Origin: Proteus myxofaciens ATCC 19692
GTDB taxonomy: Bacteria > Pseudomonadota > Gammaproteobacteria > Enterobacterales > Enterobacteriaceae
Length of the DNA stretch: 45,014 nt
Direction: 5' to 3'
NCBI RefSeq assembly: GCF_001654855.1
Contig: NZ_LXEN01000025.1
Location: forward strand, 1-45,014
The notes under the pieces: model-generated
Databases searched by the model: none
What the model was told of the DNA's origin: nothing
Seen by the model: the letters and a program-made list of their open reading frames with translations, nothing else
Translations under genes and position numbers: made by a program
Shown here: piece after piece, positions 9,749 through 21,030 of the stretch
Position numbering within the stretch: position 1 is the first letter of the stretch
How the letters are laid out: every line of letters starts with the position of its first letter

Positions 9749-10960
9749 GTGAAAAATCGCACTATTGGTAGTGTTTTTATTGTTGCAGGAACAACAATTG
9801 GCGCAGGTATGCTAGCAATGCCACTCGCCGCTGTTGGGATTGGTTTTACCACTATGTTACTATTGCTTGTTGGATTGTGGTTATTAATGAGCTACACCGC
9901 ACTATTATTAGTCGAGGTTTATCAGCACAACGATGCGCACACAGGACTTGGTACCATTGCTAAGCGCTATCTAGGTATAGGAGGCCAAATAGTAACCGGG
10001 CTTTCCTTACTTTTACTCATGTATGCTTTAACAACCGCGTATATCAGTGGAGCTGGTGAATTACTCTCATCAACTGTCTCTTCTTGGATTGGCCACAATA
10101 TCACTCACTCACAAGGTATTATTATCTTTACAGTGATAGGGGGTGCTGTTGTAGGAATTGGTACAACATCTGTTGATATGATAAATCGCTTACTCTTTAC
10201 CGCTAAAGTGATTTTTCTTGTCTTTATGCTAGTCGTGATGATCTCACATGTTGAAACAGTAAACTTAACGACTATGCCAGTTAAATATGGGCTTATCCTT
10301 TCTGCTATCCCTGTTATTTTTACATCTTTTGGCTTTCACGGTAGCGTGCCAAGTATCGTAAGTTATATGAATGGCGATGTAAAAAAACTACGCATTATCT
10401 TTATCGTTGGTAGTGCCATTCCATTAGTTGCTTATATTTTATGGCAATTAGCCACATTAGGCGCAATTCCTACTGATACCTTCATGGGTATAATGGCTCA
10501 ACAATCAGGTTTAAATGGATTACTCACTGCAATCCGTGATGTTGTTGCAACACCACGCGTTAATATTGCGGTAAATCTATTTGCTTCGTTAGCACTTGCA
10601 ACATCTTTCTTAGGCGTCGCATTAGGCTTATTTGATTATTTAGCCGATTTATTCAAGCGCAGCAATCATGCTCGTGGGCGTCTACAATCCAGTCTTTTAA
10701 CCTTTTTACCTCCTTTGGTCTGCGCCCTATTTTTCCCTAACTTTGTTCAGGCATTAGCGTATGCGGCAATTGCTCTTGCGGTATTAGCATTATTACTCCC
10801 TGCGCTATTAGTTTGGAAAGTAAGACAAGAACAACACTCTCAGCCACATTATCATGTGAAAGGCGGTATTCCCGCTTTAGTTATTGTCTTTATTTGCGGG
10901 CTTATTGTTATTGGTATTCAAGTTGCTATCACTTTTGGATTATTACCAAAAGTAGGCTAA
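9749..10960 (+). CDS. tyrP: Tyrosine-specific transporter TyrP
   Basis: Inner-membrane proton-coupled tyrosine permease of the hydroxy/aromatic amino acid permease (HAAAP) family. 403 residues with about eleven hydrophobic helices. The signature [15 protein letters not shown] is at residues 14-28, and [21 protein letters not shown] and [19 protein letters not shown] are very close to E. coli TyrP. The start is GTG (9749-9751) with AGGA eight to nine bases upstream; translation from it gives [14 protein letters not shown], the family N-terminus. Tandem TyrR-like boxes upstream predict control by TyrR with tyrosine or phenylalanine. Confidence 0.95.
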   Translation: MKNRTIGSVFIVAGTTIGAGMLAMPLAAVGIGFTTMLLLLVGLWLLMSYTALLLVEVYQHNDAHTGLGTIAKRYLGIGGQIVTGLSLLLLMYALTTAYISGAGELLSSTVSSWIGHNITHSQGIIIFTVIGGAVVGIGTTSVDMINRLLFTAKVIFLVFMLVVMISHVETVNLTTMPVKYGLILSAIPVIFTSFGFHGSVPSIVSYMNGDVKKLRIIFIVGSAIPLVAYILWQLATLGAIPTDTFMGIMAQQSGLNGLLTAIRDVVATPRVNIAVNLFASLALATSFLGVALGLFDYLADLFKRSNHARGRLQSSLLTFLPPLVCALFFPNFVQALAYAAIALAVLALLLPALLVWKVRQEQHSQPHYHVKGGIPALVIVFICGLIVIGIQVAITFGLLPKVG

Positions 10961-10981
10961 TTATTTCTAATTACATATAAT

Positions 10982-11020
10982 AAAAAAGCAGATGTTAAAT
11001 ATTTCAACATCTGCTTTTTT
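10982..11020. terminator. Bidirectional terminator between tyrP and yfaZ
   Basis: AAAAAAGCAGATGTT and AACATCTGCTTTTTT form a 15-bp stem with a nine-base loop. The flanking A and T runs let it serve both convergent genes. Confidence 0.9.
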
Positions 11021-11039
11021 TATTTATTCAGCGATTCGA

Positions 11040-11585
11040 TTAAAAACTTAATCCAGCACCGACATAAAATCCATCAGCAAGTTTGTTATTGCTTCTATTA
11101 TGTGCATTATCAATTTCAATCACACGATAACCCGCATTCACATGTAGCGGTTTAAATACCGTATATTTTGCACCAACATCGGCTTCATAATAAGACTTAC
11201 TACCTGAAGTTAAACCTTCAGGAGAGGCATAAGCTTCACCATATACATTTAAAGATGAAAGTACATCCCAATTTAAACCTACACCACCAGCTAATGCCGC
11301 ACCATCATCACCATCTTTAGGGGATAAATAGAGTGCTTTACCGCCGACACTTGCTGAAAAAGGTCCAAGAGGAAGTGCAAATTTAGTTCCTAAACTACCA
11401 ATTTGACCGTCATGATCACTGCGAGCCCAGCCACCATTGAAAGATAAACCAGAATTAGGATCACCTAATCCAGCACGAACATCAGTGTAATGTTTACCTG
11501 CTTGAACATTCATTGATACCGCATGAGCAGCTGTTCCTACCATTAACAATGAGCATGCAATCCCGGTCAATAAATATTTTTTCAT
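11040..11585 (-). CDS. yfaZ: YfaZ-family outer-membrane protein
   Basis: 181-residue exported protein of the YfaZ family, predicted to be a small outer-membrane beta-barrel of unknown function. It begins with a signal peptide (MKKYLLTGIACSLLMVGTAA) with likely cleavage after AHA. The body is rich in Gly and alternating hydrophobic residues (WARSDHDGQIGSLGTKFALPLGPFS... GGKALYLSPK) and ends in Phe (YVGAGLSF), the usual signal for barrel insertion. The start is placed at ATG 11583-11585, with GGAG eight bases upstream; an ATG eleven codons earlier would precede the signal peptide. It is convergent with tyrP and divergent from katA. Confidence 0.82.
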   Translation of the reverse strand: MKKYLLTGIACSLLMVGTAAHAVSMNVQAGKHYTDVRAGLGDPNSGLSFNGGWARSDHDGQIGSLGTKFALPLGPFSASVGGKALYLSPKDGDDGAALAGGVGLNWDVLSSLNVYGEAYASPEGLTSGSKSYYEADVGAKYTVFKPLHVNAGYRVIEIDNAHNRSNNKLADGFYVGAGLSF

Positions 11586-11868
11586 AATAATAACTCCAGC
11601 AAATAATTGTCCTAACATGTAATTATACTACAGATACATCAAGTCAATTTGCATTAATTTGAAAGAGTACATACAGAAACTTCAATATATGTAAATAAGT
11701 TATGTCTATTGATGTCATAGGTCTAACTGGTTTTATTTGAGATAAAAATATTGCTAAAGTGGAAATCTAAATAAAATTAACCATAATAATAATAAGGCTG
11801 TTCAGTTCGTTTTATTCACACAGGCTATTTTTTTAGATCGTAACTGTTTTTATAAACTGGAGAATGTG

Positions 11869-13311
11869 ATGGAAAAGAAAAAGCTAACAACGGCAGCAGG
11901 TGCACCAGTTGTTGATAATAATAATGTGATTACAGCAGGTCCACGTGGCCCAATGTTGCTTCAAGATGTTTGGTTTTTAGAAAAATTAGCTCATTTTGAC
12001 AGAGAAGTCATTCCAGAAAGACGTATGCATGCTAAAGGCTCTGGTGCTTTTGGTACATTTACCGTCACACACGATATTACAAAATATACTCGTGCTAAAA
12101 TTTTCTCTGAAATTGGTAAAAAAACAGAAATGTTTGCACGTTTTTCAACAGTAGCAGGTGAAAGAGGCGCTGCTGATGCTGAACGTGATATTCGTGGTTT
12201 TGCACTAAAATTTTATACAGAAGAAGGTAACTGGGATATGGTAGGTAATAATACTCCCGTATTCTATCTGCGTGATCCACTCAAATTCCCTGACCTTAAC
12301 CATATTGTAAAACGTGATCCTAAAACCAATATGCGTAACATGGCTTATAAATGGGATTTCTTCTCTCATTTGCCTGAGTCACTACATCAATTAACCATCG
12401 ATATGAGTGACCGTGGTCTACCTCGTGGCTATCGTTTTGTTCATGGTTTTAGTAGCCATACCTATAGTCTTATCAATAAAGATAATGAACGCTTTTGGGT
12501 TAAACTTCATTTCCGTTGCCAACAAGGCATCCAAAATTTAATGGATGATGAAGCTGAAACGCTAGTGGGTAAAGACAGAGAAAGTTCACAACGTGATTTA
12601 TTTGAAGCAATTGAACGAGGTGATTACCCTCGCTGGAATTTACAAATTCAAATAATGCCTGAAAAAGAAGCATCTCAAGTCCCTTACAACCCATTCGATT
12701 TAACAAAAGTATGGCCACATGGCGACTATCCGTTAATTGATGTTGGTTATTTTGAACTAAATCGTAATCCAGCCAACTATTTCTCAGATGTTGAACAAGC
12801 GGCATTTAATCCTGCTAATGTTGTGCCTGGTATTAGTTTTTCACCAGATAAAATGTTACAAGGTCGCTTATTCTCTTATGGTGATGCCCATCGTTATCGT
12901 TTAGGTGTAAACAATCATCAGATCCCTGTTAATGCGCCAAAATGCCCATTCCATAATTACCATCGTGATGGTGCAATGCGCGTGGATGGTAACAGTGGTA
13001 ACGGTATTACATATGAACCAAATAGTGGTGGAGAATTCCAAGAACAACCTGATTTTAGAGAGCCACCGTTATCTATAGAGGGTGCAGCTGATCACTGGAA
13101 TCAACGTGAAGATGGTGATTATTTTAGCCAGCCACGTGCACTTTATGAATTACTCAGTGATGAAGAACATCAGCGTATGTTCACTCGTATTGCTGGCGAA
13201 TTATCGCAAGCAAGTGAAGAAACACAAAAACGCCAAATCGATTTATTCAGTAAAGTCCATCCTGAATATGGTGCTGGTGTTGCAAATGCCATAAAAGCAT
13301 TAGCTAAGTAG
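11869..13311 (+). CDS. katA: Monofunctional haem catalase (clade 3, KatA type)
   Basis: Hydrogen peroxide dismutase, small-subunit haem catalase of 480 residues. His54 (ERRMHAKG) and Asn127 (VGNNTPVF) are the distal catalytic residues. [14 protein letters not shown] carries the proximal haem tyrosine and the catalase signature. Met53 next to His54 is the residue found oxidised to methionine sulfone in the P. mirabilis PR catalase structure. ATG 11869 is preferred because it reproduces that numbering and lies six bases after GGAG; a GTG one codon upstream would be only three bases from it. The sequence is close to, but not identical with, the P. mirabilis enzyme as I recall it. Confidence 0.96.
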   Translation: MEKKKLTTAAGAPVVDNNNVITAGPRGPMLLQDVWFLEKLAHFDREVIPERRMHAKGSGAFGTFTVTHDITKYTRAKIFSEIGKKTEMFARFSTVAGERGAADAERDIRGFALKFYTEEGNWDMVGNNTPVFYLRDPLKFPDLNHIVKRDPKTNMRNMAYKWDFFSHLPESLHQLTIDMSDRGLPRGYRFVHGFSSHTYSLINKDNERFWVKLHFRCQQGIQNLMDDEAETLVGKDRESSQRDLFEAIERGDYPRWNLQIQIMPEKEASQVPYNPFDLTKVWPHGDYPLIDVGYFELNRNPANYFSDVEQAAFNPANVVPGISFSPDKMLQGRLFSYGDAHRYRLGVNNHQIPVNAPKCPFHNYHRDGAMRVDGNSGNGITYEPNSGGEFQEQPDFREPPLSIEGAADHWNQREDGDYFSQPRALYELLSDEEHQRMFTRIAGELSQASEETQKRQIDLFSKVHPEYGAGVANAIKALAK

Positions 13312-13354
13312 TCAAAAAATAAAAAGAAGCCTTGTGAGCAACTCGGCAAAAACA

Positions 13355-13398
13355 AACCTCCCAATTACTAATAAATTGGTAATTGGGAGGTTTTCTTT
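13355..13398 (+). terminator. Terminator of katA
   Basis: AACCTCCCAATTAC (13355-13368) and GTAATTGGGAGGTT (13379-13392) form a perfect 14-bp stem with a 10-base loop, followed by TTCTTT. Confidence 0.85.
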
Positions 13399-13415
13399 AT
13401 TGCTAAAGAATAATC

Positions 13416-13437
13416 TTATTATTATTAATAATAATAA
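13416..13437. repeat. 22-bp perfect AT-only palindrome
   Basis: TTATTATTATT followed directly by its reverse complement AATAATAATAA, between the katA terminator and the menE 3' hairpin. Confidence 0.7.
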
Positions 13438-13455
13438 AATATATAAAGCATAACT

Positions 13456-13480
13456 AATTAGGGTAGCGCTTACCCTAATT
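13456..13480 (-). terminator. Hairpin overlapping the menE stop codon
   Basis: On the minus strand AATTAGGGTA and TACCCTAATT form a perfect 10-bp stem with a five-base loop; the first arm contains the menE stop TAG. What follows is T-rich but interrupted, so termination strength is uncertain. Confidence 0.6.
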
Positions 13481-14884
13481 GTTTTTCACCCACTCTTGCA
13501 CTTGTTGACGAGAAATTTTAATTCCACCATTCTTTAGGCTTTCGGGTAATTGCAAGCAAGCAATAGGTCGTTGAAATCCGGCTAAACGGGAATGATACCA
13601 TTGTGGGAGTTGATTAATTATTTCAATATCAGCATCGACCACTGCGACAGGCCGTTGACCAAATTCTGTATCCTCGATAGGTATAATAAAAGATTGGCTT
13701 ACCTTTGGGTGCATATTAAGTACTTTCTCAATATCCTCTGGTTGAATGCCTTCTCCACCACTAAAAAAGAGATTATCTAAACGACCTAAAACACACCATT
13801 CATCAGCGATAAAGCGACCTTTATCTCGTGTCGAGTACCAACCATCCGCAGTGAGTGATAACGGTTTTAATTCACTATCAAACCAGTAACCTAAAGCAAT
13901 GCTATCTGATTTAATCTGTATTTCATCATCAAGAATTCTGATATGTTTACCTTTTAATGGTAATCCTACACCAGCTTTGTTATCAGCACGTTTAGCGCAA
14001 ACCGTTGATGCCATTTCTGTCATACCATAACCACACCAACAATGAATACCTCTTTTTTCAGCTTCATTTACTAACTCAGTGGGAATTATGGCTCCTCCTA
14101 ACAATACAGACTTTAATGTAATTGCCTGTTGAGCTTCTTGCTGTAAAAAACGCCAAAGCTGTGTTGGCACTAAAGAAGCATGAGTACAATCTTGTAGTGC
14201 ATCAACAAAAGAATGATTTTCTCGCACTACAATACAAGCCCCCCTTAATAACCAACGCCAAAGTATTCCCTGCCCTGATACGTGAAATAATGGTAATGAG
14301 AGTAACCAGCGCTCAGTTTTTTCAAATGGCATTAATGATAAAACACCTTCTGCACTATGAAAGTGTGCATCAAAAGTGTGGACTGTCGCTTTAGGTAATC
14401 CAGAAGAACCTGATGTTAAAATCAGCGTTGCCATTCTAGATGGTTGCCATAAAACATCAGACTCATTGTTGATTTGATGATATTGCTGATTGAGTTCAAA
14501 AATAATTGCAGAAGTATCAAGCGCTGTAGCGTTGAAATCTAATGGCGATGATGAAAAATCAGCATAAAAATCAATATTAAGATGCGGTAGTAATTCATCT
14601 AATAAAGAAGAAGGTAACTGAGGATTTAAAGGAAGCACTTTAGCGCCACATTGAAATAAGGCTAATAAGGCAAATAATAAATGAAGATGATTTTTACTAC
14701 GCAGTAAAACAGTACTTCCTTCTTTTACACCTTGCTGATAAAAATCATATGCTAATTGGCTAATATGTAAACTTAATTGTTGCCAAGTGATAGGTTGTAA
14801 ATCATGAATAATGGCCGTTTCATTAGGGGATATCTCAGCCCAATGTTGCCACGGCCATTGTGTAAAATGCACTACTGTTGCCAT
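13475..14884 (-). CDS. menE: o-Succinylbenzoate-CoA ligase MenE
   Basis: Adenylate-forming ligase that activates o-succinylbenzoate with ATP and CoA in menaquinone synthesis. 469 residues, slightly longer than the E. coli protein (about 451). The AMP-binding P-loop [17 protein letters not shown] is at about residues 152-168, followed by [11 protein letters not shown] and STRDKGRF. The C-terminal lid ends [15 protein letters not shown], which supplies the catalytic lysine region. It overlaps menC by 13 bases and is the last gene of the leftward men cluster. The stop codon lies inside a hairpin. Confidence 0.95.
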   Translation of the reverse strand: MATVVHFTQWPWQHWAEISPNETAIIHDLQPITWQQLSLHISQLAYDFYQQGVKEGSTVLLRSKNHLHLLFALLALFQCGAKVLPLNPQLPSSLLDELLPHLNIDFYADFSSSPLDFNATALDTSAIIFELNQQYHQINNESDVLWQPSRMATLILTSGSSGLPKATVHTFDAHFHSAEGVLSLMPFEKTERWLLSLPLFHVSGQGILWRWLLRGACIVVRENHSFVDALQDCTHASLVPTQLWRFLQQEAQQAITLKSVLLGGAIIPTELVNEAEKRGIHCWCGYGMTEMASTVCAKRADNKAGVGLPLKGKHIRILDDEIQIKSDSIALGYWFDSELKPLSLTADGWYSTRDKGRFIADEWCVLGRLDNLFFSGGEGIQPEDIEKVLNMHPKVSQSFIIPIEDTEFGQRPVAVVDADIEIINQLPQWYHSRLAGFQRPIACLQLPESLKNGGIKISRQQVQEWVKNN

Positions 14885-15843
14885 ACTGTTTCAAGTTGCT
14901 CTAGTGAAATAATAGGAATATCCACATTTGGCCAAGGACGAATAAGTTGTTGTTTGATTAAATCAACAGTATCAAGTCCAGGTATTGTGTTTGGTGTTAG
15001 CCAATGCGCTATTCTTGCTAATTGAGATAACCCAAAGCTACTTTCAATACTCGAACTGATAATAGCATCAAGTCCTAAGGCATGGGCTTGCTCAACTAAA
15101 GAGCGACAACGTTCAAGGCTTCCCACTAAAGTAGGTTTAATAACAATCGTGCTAACACCAGGTTGCGTTTTTATTTCAAATCCTTCATCACGCACCGTTT
15201 CATCCCACGCAATATTTATTCCTGTTGCTTGAGAAAAAGCGAGTGATTCTTCAGGTGTTTTGCATGGTTCTTCTAAAAATGCAATACGATCTCGCCATGC
15301 TGGATTAACATATTTTGCAAATCCTTCGGCTTTTGCTGGTGTCCAACTTCTATTAGCGTCTAATCGCAATTTTAGATCAGGAATAGCTTCAAGAAGTAGA
15401 TTAACCACAATTCCATCACGAACAGCTTCATATAAGCCTACTTTGACTTTGGCAACTTTCTCACCAGACATCGCATTTAGACTTAATATAAGATCATCAG
15501 GATCACCATTGCATAAAGGTGCAGCTTGATAGTTTGCTTCTTTAGGGAGCTCATCGGCTAATTCAGCTAATGCGCAGCTCATTCCAAAAGCAACACTAGG
15601 CAATTCACTTTCTTGTGGCGTATCACCCTGACACCATGCTGTTAACCATGTTTGTGCTGAGGCTTGTGCTTCTGATAACGTTTCACGGCTAAATTCAGGA
15701 AGTGGGGATATTTCACCCCATCCTTGTTTGCCATTTTGCTCTAAACAGACAAGAAACCCATCACGCGTTTTAAGCCGTTGATAACGTAAAACAACACCTG
15801 CCTCCATTGGCAGGCTGAATGAATAGAGTTTGGCGTTTCGCAT
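14872..15843 (-). CDS. menC: o-Succinylbenzoate synthase MenC
   Basis: Enolase-superfamily dehydratase converting SHCHC to o-succinylbenzoate. 323 residues. The KxK motif with catalytic K134 (AKVKVG), the metal ligands D162 (LRLDANRSW), E191 (FLEEP) and D214 (AWDETV), and the second catalytic lysine K236 ([10 protein letters not shown]) are all present, each one residue beyond E. coli numbering. Its start ATG shares one base with the menB stop (TAATG), indicating translational coupling. Confidence 0.96.
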   Translation of the reverse strand: MRNAKLYSFSLPMEAGVVLRYQRLKTRDGFLVCLEQNGKQGWGEISPLPEFSRETLSEAQASAQTWLTAWCQGDTPQESELPSVAFGMSCALAELADELPKEANYQAAPLCNGDPDDLILSLNAMSGEKVAKVKVGLYEAVRDGIVVNLLLEAIPDLKLRLDANRSWTPAKAEGFAKYVNPAWRDRIAFLEEPCKTPEESLAFSQATGINIAWDETVRDEGFEIKTQPGVSTIVIKPTLVGSLERCRSLVEQAHALGLDAIISSSIESSFGLSQLARIAHWLTPNTIPGLDTVDLIKQQLIRPWPNVDIPIISLEQLETVWQQ

Positions 15844-16700
15844 TATGGATTACGTTTAAATTTAGTGAAGTCAGGTTGGCGTTTTTCATTAAACGCATTA
15901 CGGCCTTCTTGTCCTTCATCTGTCATATAAAACAGCATCGTTGCATTACCAGCAAGCTCTTGAAGCCCAGCTTGACCATCACAGTCTGCATTTAATGCGG
16001 CTTTCAAGCAACGTAACGCCATTGGGCTATTTTCTAGCATCTCACGACACCAACGTACTGTTTCTTTTTCAAGGTCAGCATAAGGAACAACAGTATTAAC
16101 AAGCCCCATTTCCAATGCTTCTTTTGCATCATATTGGCGACATAAGAACCAAATTTCGCGTGCTTTCTTTTGCCCTACAATACGCGCCATGTAAGAAGCA
16201 CCCCAACCACCATCAAATGATCCCACTTTAGGACCTGTTTGACCAAAAATAGCGTTTTCAGCGGCAATAGTTAAGTCACACATCATATGAAGCACGTGAC
16301 CACCACCGATAGAATAACCCGCTACCATCGCAACAACCGGTTTAGGGCAAGTCCGAATTTGACGTTGAAAATCTAAGACATTCAGATGATGAGTACCGCT
16401 TTCATCACGGTATCCACCGTAATCACCACGGATCTTTTGGTCACCACCAGCACAGAATGCTTTTTCACCTGCACCTGTTAAAATAATGGTTCCAATAGCA
16501 TCATCATAACGAGCATCGGCTAATGCTTGGATCATTTCTTTCACTGTCAAAGGACGGAAAGCATTACGCACTTGCGGGCGGTTAATCGTGATTTTAGCAA
16601 TACCATCAACTGATTTATGGTAAAGAATATCTTCAAAATCTTCAGAACAATCTTGCCATTCAATTGGGGCATATAGCTTTTCTTCGCTCGGGTAAAGCAT
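15843..16700 (-). CDS. menB: 1,4-Dihydroxy-2-naphthoyl-CoA synthase MenB
   Basis: Crotonase-fold enzyme that closes the second ring in menaquinone synthesis. 285 residues, the same as E. coli. Visible blocks are the CoA and oxyanion region [17 protein letters not shown], the glycine-rich [20 protein letters not shown], and [19 protein letters not shown]. It sits 12 bases after menH and one base into menC. It is strongly conserved, and the start [15 protein letters not shown] is the family N-terminus. Confidence 0.97.
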   Translation of the reverse strand: MLYPSEEKLYAPIEWQDCSEDFEDILYHKSVDGIAKITINRPQVRNAFRPLTVKEMIQALADARYDDAIGTIILTGAGEKAFCAGGDQKIRGDYGGYRDESGTHHLNVLDFQRQIRTCPKPVVAMVAGYSIGGGHVLHMMCDLTIAAENAIFGQTGPKVGSFDGGWGASYMARIVGQKKAREIWFLCRQYDAKEALEMGLVNTVVPYADLEKETVRWCREMLENSPMALRCLKAALNADCDGQAGLQELAGNATMLFYMTDEGQEGRNAFNEKRQPDFTKFKRNP

Positions 16701-16712
16701 AATTAGGTTCCT

Positions 16713-17480
16713 TTAACCAAAGAGGGATAAAATATGGTTTATCACCACAGCATAAGCATCAGGCTGGGCTTGATGGGCATTATGACCAGCATGTGGGATA
16801 GTTGTAACAGGTAGCGAATATTGCTGCGCTATCATTTGAAATTTCTCATCGTTTTCGCCACATAGCCATATAAATGGCAATGTTAATTGCTGTAATTCTG
16901 TCACTAACCAAGGCTGGTGGCCTAAAGAGAGTGTTTCTAAACTTTCAGCGATGCAAAAACCTGCATTATGGCGACGTTTTTCAACCAATAATTGCCGTTT
17001 TTCATCGGTAAGATCTGAAAAAACAGATTGTTGATACCACTGCGTTAATACTTTTTCTATTGGCTCTTCACGAAAACGTTGTGCCCAGCGTTTATCATGA
17101 TAAATACGATCTTGCCGTTCTTTGCCATCATATAAACCCGGATTACCGCCTTCAACAATTAATCCTAGTAATCCTGTTGTATCACCAAAACATGCGTGAT
17201 ACATCGCAATTCTGCCACCGAGTGAATATCCAATAAGCCAATATTGAGTGATATTTTGCGCTTTAAGCGTTTTTGTTAATAACGCGCTGATTTCAATGAA
17301 ATTATTAACACTTATCGATGCAGAATTTCCATGACGGGGTAAATCAATCACTAAAGAAGGATATTCATGACAAGCTGTAATGACAGGTTCCCATTCATGC
17401 CCTTCACCTAATAATCCATGTAACCAAACTAGCCACGGCCCATCATTATGTGTGTTATAGCGCTGACATGCTAAAGTCAT
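16713..17480 (-). CDS. menH: SHCHC synthase MenH (alpha/beta hydrolase)
   Basis: Eliminates pyruvate from SEPHCHC to give SHCHC. 255 residues with the alpha/beta-hydrolase triad S86 (GYSLGGR), D211 (CGENDEKF) and H233 (HAGHNAHQ), matching E. coli S86/D210/H232. The oxyanion motif [10 protein letters not shown] is near the N-terminus. Its first 26 bases overlap the end of menD, so the two are probably translationally coupled. Confidence 0.93.
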   Translation of the reverse strand: MTLACQRYNTHNDGPWLVWLHGLLGEGHEWEPVITACHEYPSLVIDLPRHGNSASISVNNFIEISALLTKTLKAQNITQYWLIGYSLGGRIAMYHACFGDTTGLLGLIVEGGNPGLYDGKERQDRIYHDKRWAQRFREEPIEKVLTQWYQQSVFSDLTDEKRQLLVEKRRHNAGFCIAESLETLSLGHQPWLVTELQQLTLPFIWLCGENDEKFQMIAQQYSLPVTTIPHAGHNAHQAQPDAYAVVINHILSLFG

Positions 17481-19149
17481 GAGCAGTTACCTGTTTTACA
17501 AGCTGATTTAAAGTATTTGCACCTTGTGTTTCATCAACAATTAATTCGATGAGTGTTGTTTTAGCATCACCTTGCCAGCACCTTTCAATAACTGATAATA
17601 AGGTGAGCCAGTCTGTAGGAGACTCATAGTTCAAACCAAACATAGTTGCAGCATGTTTAAAATGCAAATCATGAGGCATACAGTAAAATCTTTCTCGTTC
17701 TGCGACAGGCGTTGGTAGCATAGAGAAAATTTGCCCACCATTATTATTCACAATAATAATCACATTGGGTGCGTAAACTTGCTGATGTAATGCTAAACTA
17801 TTTAAATCATAAAGCGCAGATAAATCACCCAATATCGTTAATGTTGGTTTTTGTGTAGCGCGATGTATACCCGCAGAAGTCGAAAGTAACCCATCAATAC
17901 CACTGGCGCCTCGATTACTCATAACAGGATAACCTGGTGGTAAAACACCAAGCGCATCAATTAAACGTACAATAAGACTATTGCCAACAAATAACTGGCC
18001 ATGTTTAGGAAGTAATGTATCTAATTGATGAGCAACTTGTGCTTCGCCAAAAGATTGCGTTAATTTGCTTACATATTGATAAGTTTGTTTTGCAATAGAC
18101 GTTAAATTTTGTGCCCAAGGTACATTATCAACAGCAGGGTGTGCAGTTAACCAATGTATGGGTGATAAGGTGAACTTTTCACCTCGATGATGACCAGGAT
18201 CTAAACGACCCGGTATTGCATCAATTATCCAATAAAATGTGGGATCACAGCTAACTTGCCACTGGAGTAAACGTTTTCCAGTTAAGCTTGAGCCAAATTG
18301 AATAATAATTTCAGCTTCATTCAATATTGTTTTAGCATGTGGATTATTTAACCATAAATCGGTACAAGGTAATGGTTGCCCTGTCTGAGATAAAATATCC
18401 CCTAATAAAGGCCAACCTAATTGGGATGCCCAATTTGCAACTTCAATACCTTCATTAGCACTTATACGCCCTGCTATCACCACACCTTTTTTTTGTCGTA
18501 ATAAAGGCCATTGAGGGTGCATGGTAATAGAAGGTAACGAGGTTTCTTGTAACCAAGGTGTATCACTTTGCCACCATTGACCAAGTGCATCACTCCAAGG
18601 ACAAGGTTGTAAATCATCTTTACCATAAAGCGGTTCAGCAAAGGGACAATTCACATGTAGTGTGCCATGATTAAGTGTATTCATGGCATTATCCAGCGTA
18701 GAGACTAACCAGCTTGCTTGAATATCAGCAGTAGGTCGTGGTAGAGCAAGTGTTTTTGATGGATGCGTTGCGAAAATGCCTTGTTGACGAATAGCTTGAT
18801 TTGCACCGCAATCTATCAATTCAGGGGGTCTATCTGCGGTTAAAAAGATAATTCGCTCACCAGTTAACCCTGCTTCGATAAGTGCAGGATATAAGTTAGC
18901 AACCGCAGTACCTGACGTCACTATAACAGCTACAGGCTCTTTAGACGCTTTCGCTAACCCTAGTGCTAAATGCCCTAAACCACGTTCATCAAAATGAGTA
19001 TGACAAATGAGTTTATCATTAGCAGCGGCTGCCAATGTTAAAGGCGTCGAGCGTGAACCTGGCGCAATACAGACATGGTGTAGGCCATGACGAGTCAACG
19101 TTTCAAGTATAACTTTAGCCCACTGACGATTAAACAAACTATTAGACAT
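17455..19149 (-). CDS. menD: SEPHCHC synthase MenD (ThDP-dependent)
   Basis: Thiamine-diphosphate enzyme joining 2-oxoglutarate to isochorismate, the first committed step of menaquinone synthesis. 564 residues. The ThDP-activating glutamate is E55 ([15 protein letters not shown]). [12 protein letters not shown] and [21 protein letters not shown] are present, and the metal/ThDP motif [12 protein letters not shown]...NNNGG follows near the C-terminus. GGA lies ten bases before the start. A 320-base gap separates it from menF, unlike the tight spacing of the rest of the cluster. Confidence 0.96.
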   Translation of the reverse strand: MSNSLFNRQWAKVILETLTRHGLHHVCIAPGSRSTPLTLAAAANDKLICHTHFDERGLGHLALGLAKASKEPVAVIVTSGTAVANLYPALIEAGLTGERIIFLTADRPPELIDCGANQAIRQQGIFATHPSKTLALPRPTADIQASWLVSTLDNAMNTLNHGTLHVNCPFAEPLYGKDDLQPCPWSDALGQWWQSDTPWLQETSLPSITMHPQWPLLRQKKGVVIAGRISANEGIEVANWASQLGWPLLGDILSQTGQPLPCTDLWLNNPHAKTILNEAEIIIQFGSSLTGKRLLQWQVSCDPTFYWIIDAIPGRLDPGHHRGEKFTLSPIHWLTAHPAVDNVPWAQNLTSIAKQTYQYVSKLTQSFGEAQVAHQLDTLLPKHGQLFVGNSLIVRLIDALGVLPPGYPVMSNRGASGIDGLLSTSAGIHRATQKPTLTILGDLSALYDLNSLALHQQVYAPNVIIIVNNNGGQIFSMLPTPVAERERFYCMPHDLHFKHAATMFGLNYESPTDWLTLLSVIERCWQGDAKTTLIELIVDETQGANTLNQLVKQVTAHDFSMSAL

Positions 19150-19469
19150 TCAACATTCCAAACAACGAAAACCTGTAATGACATTCATAATATCTATTCC
19201 TAGATATATTTTCTTAGCCTAGTTCAATGAACAGTTATTTTCGTTAAAAAAATCGTTAAAAAAGCACGAATTAACGTGCACTATTGAGACCCATTACCCA
19301 TTCAATATAGATTAGCTGTATTTTTATCATGATATATGGGCACTATATTATTACATCAAAGAATAACACCAATAGGATGACAACTCGCGATGATTATTAA
19401 AAAGTAGCACTAATTGACGGGTTATTATTAACATGCCATGAGTACGACTTATCACTATTAGTAAATTAG
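19150..19469 (-). other. 320-base gap between menF and menD
   Basis: No gene is visible. A hairpin at 19264-19279 (below) suggests menF transcription can end here. The stretch between 19263 and 19150 could hold a separate menD promoter, but I see no convincing -35/-10 pair. Confidence 0.5.
19255..19279 (-). terminator. Probable terminator downstream of menF
   Basis: On the minus strand GCACG-TTAATT-CGTGC is followed by six T and then another T-rich stretch. The stem is short (5 bp, GC-rich) but the tail is good. It lies about 190 bases after the menF stop. Confidence 0.5.
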
Positions 19470-20834
19470 TTACTCTATAACAAATTCTTTTTCAATAACG
19501 GACTGTTTTTCTTGAAGTAATGTACGCAAACCAGCCGCTTTATTTTCGATTTCAACCCACTCTTGTTCTGGATCAGAACCAGCCACAACACCTGCGCCAG
19601 CATAAAGTGTCAGTGTATTATCATGCAATTCACCACAACGTAAACTCACTGCAAATTCTGTTCTTGGCAGCCCCAAAAATCCTGCGGAACCTGCATACCA
19701 ACGTCGTTCAAAAGGCTCATGTTGACGAATAAATTCACGCGCTATAGTGCGAGGTAAACCACATACTGCGGCAGTAGGTTGTAAACGACTTAAACAATCA
19801 ACATCATTATTATCAATAAGCTTACCGTGAATATAACGGCGTAAATGTTGCACTTTGCGTAATCGAATAACATCAGCAGGTGAAACATCAATCCCTTCGA
19901 TACCCCCTTGTAGGCGCTGACAAATATCATCAACAACAACTAAATTCTCATGCTGATTTTTTGTATCATTCATCAACCAATTGGCTAATTTTGTTGCTTG
20001 CTCGTCATTATCAGAGCTTGCTACTGTTCCTGCTAAAGCTTCTGTATAAAGCATAAAATTATCACGAAGATAAAGTCTTTCAGGTGATGATCCCATAAAT
20101 GCATCCGTGGGTGAAAAAGCTAACATATAGTGATAGCACTTATGATTAACATCACGACTCGCATTCATAAATTGAATTGCTTTTAAAGGACTTTCTAGTG
20201 TTAAACAAGTAGCTCTTGCTGGTACGACTTTTTCAAATAAGCCTTGATTAATTTCATCTAATGCAATATTGAGATAATTTTTCCACTGCTCTTGAGACAA
20301 TGAGTGTTCGACTGAAATAACAGAGCTAGAAAGAGGCTCTATATTAAATTCATTATTCAGTGTGTTCAGAAAATCTAGCACACTTTCCTTATCATCATTA
20401 CCCAGTAAATTAAGATGCACAGTACAATGTTGTTGATGACGTCTTATTTCTATTCTAGGTAAAAAAAGATAAGCATCATCTCCATATCGCTTATCAATGT
20501 GTCCAGGAATAATGGTATCCCACGCATTAAGTCCCCAAAAACGTACATTTTCAATATCATTGAATTTCTTTTTCTTAGAAATCAAAAATTGTTGAGCATC
20601 ACGAATATGGTTAAAGCAGCATAATTGCCCACAAACGGCGACTTCTTCTGTTTCATCACGATGCTGCCAATAAAACTGTGGATAATGCGTTTGAGCTGCA
20701 AGCCAAGCAAGTAATGAAAACGAGATTTCTGATGGCAAAGCGATAGTGAGATGTAAAAGTTCATCTGATGCTGTCAAATTTATTTTTTTAACTTCTTCAC
20801 AAAGAGTTAAAAACACCGAACTAACATTTTCCAT
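19470..20834 (-). CDS. menF: Isochorismate synthase MenF
   Basis: Chorismate-utilising enzyme that isomerises chorismate to isochorismate for menaquinone synthesis. 454 residues. The C-terminal chorismate-binding domain shows LFEKVVPARAT (catalytic lysine region), FMGSSPERLYLR, YTEALAGTVAS (general-acid glutamate) and AAVCGLPRTIAREFI, ending YAGAGVVAGSDPEQEWVEIENKAA in the usual order. The gene order menF-D-H-B-C-E is as in E. coli. A candidate promoter lies just upstream. Confidence 0.94.
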   Translation of the reverse strand: MENVSSVFLTLCEEVKKINLTASDELLHLTIALPSEISFSLLAWLAAQTHYPQFYWQHRDETEEVAVCGQLCCFNHIRDAQQFLISKKKKFNDIENVRFWGLNAWDTIIPGHIDKRYGDDAYLFLPRIEIRRHQQHCTVHLNLLGNDDKESVLDFLNTLNNEFNIEPLSSSVISVEHSLSQEQWKNYLNIALDEINQGLFEKVVPARATCLTLESPLKAIQFMNASRDVNHKCYHYMLAFSPTDAFMGSSPERLYLRDNFMLYTEALAGTVASSDNDEQATKLANWLMNDTKNQHENLVVVDDICQRLQGGIEGIDVSPADVIRLRKVQHLRRYIHGKLIDNNDVDCLSRLQPTAAVCGLPRTIAREFIRQHEPFERRWYAGSAGFLGLPRTEFAVSLRCGELHDNTLTLYAGAGVVAGSDPEQEWVEIENKAAGLRTLLQEKQSVIEKEFVIE

Positions 20835-20864
20835 TTCAATTACCCATCATAAATCAAAAAGAAG

Positions 20865-20891
20865 ATTATACGTCTCTGCAAAAATTATCAA
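20865..20891 (-). promoter_or_regulatory. Candidate menF promoter
   Basis: On the minus strand TTGATA, a 15-base spacer and a perfect TATAAT. Transcription would begin about 24 bases before the menF start. The spacer is shorter than optimal. Confidence 0.45.
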
Positions 20892-21030
20892 AGTACTGAT
20901 TAATTATAACATTTGTCATTTATCAAACTTTTGTAGATTTCATGTTACAAAGTAGAAGAGTTAATCAATTCTCTCAAATAGCGAGTACGTTAATCACAAC
21001 TTACGTTATATTAAATATAAGAGAGGTTAT

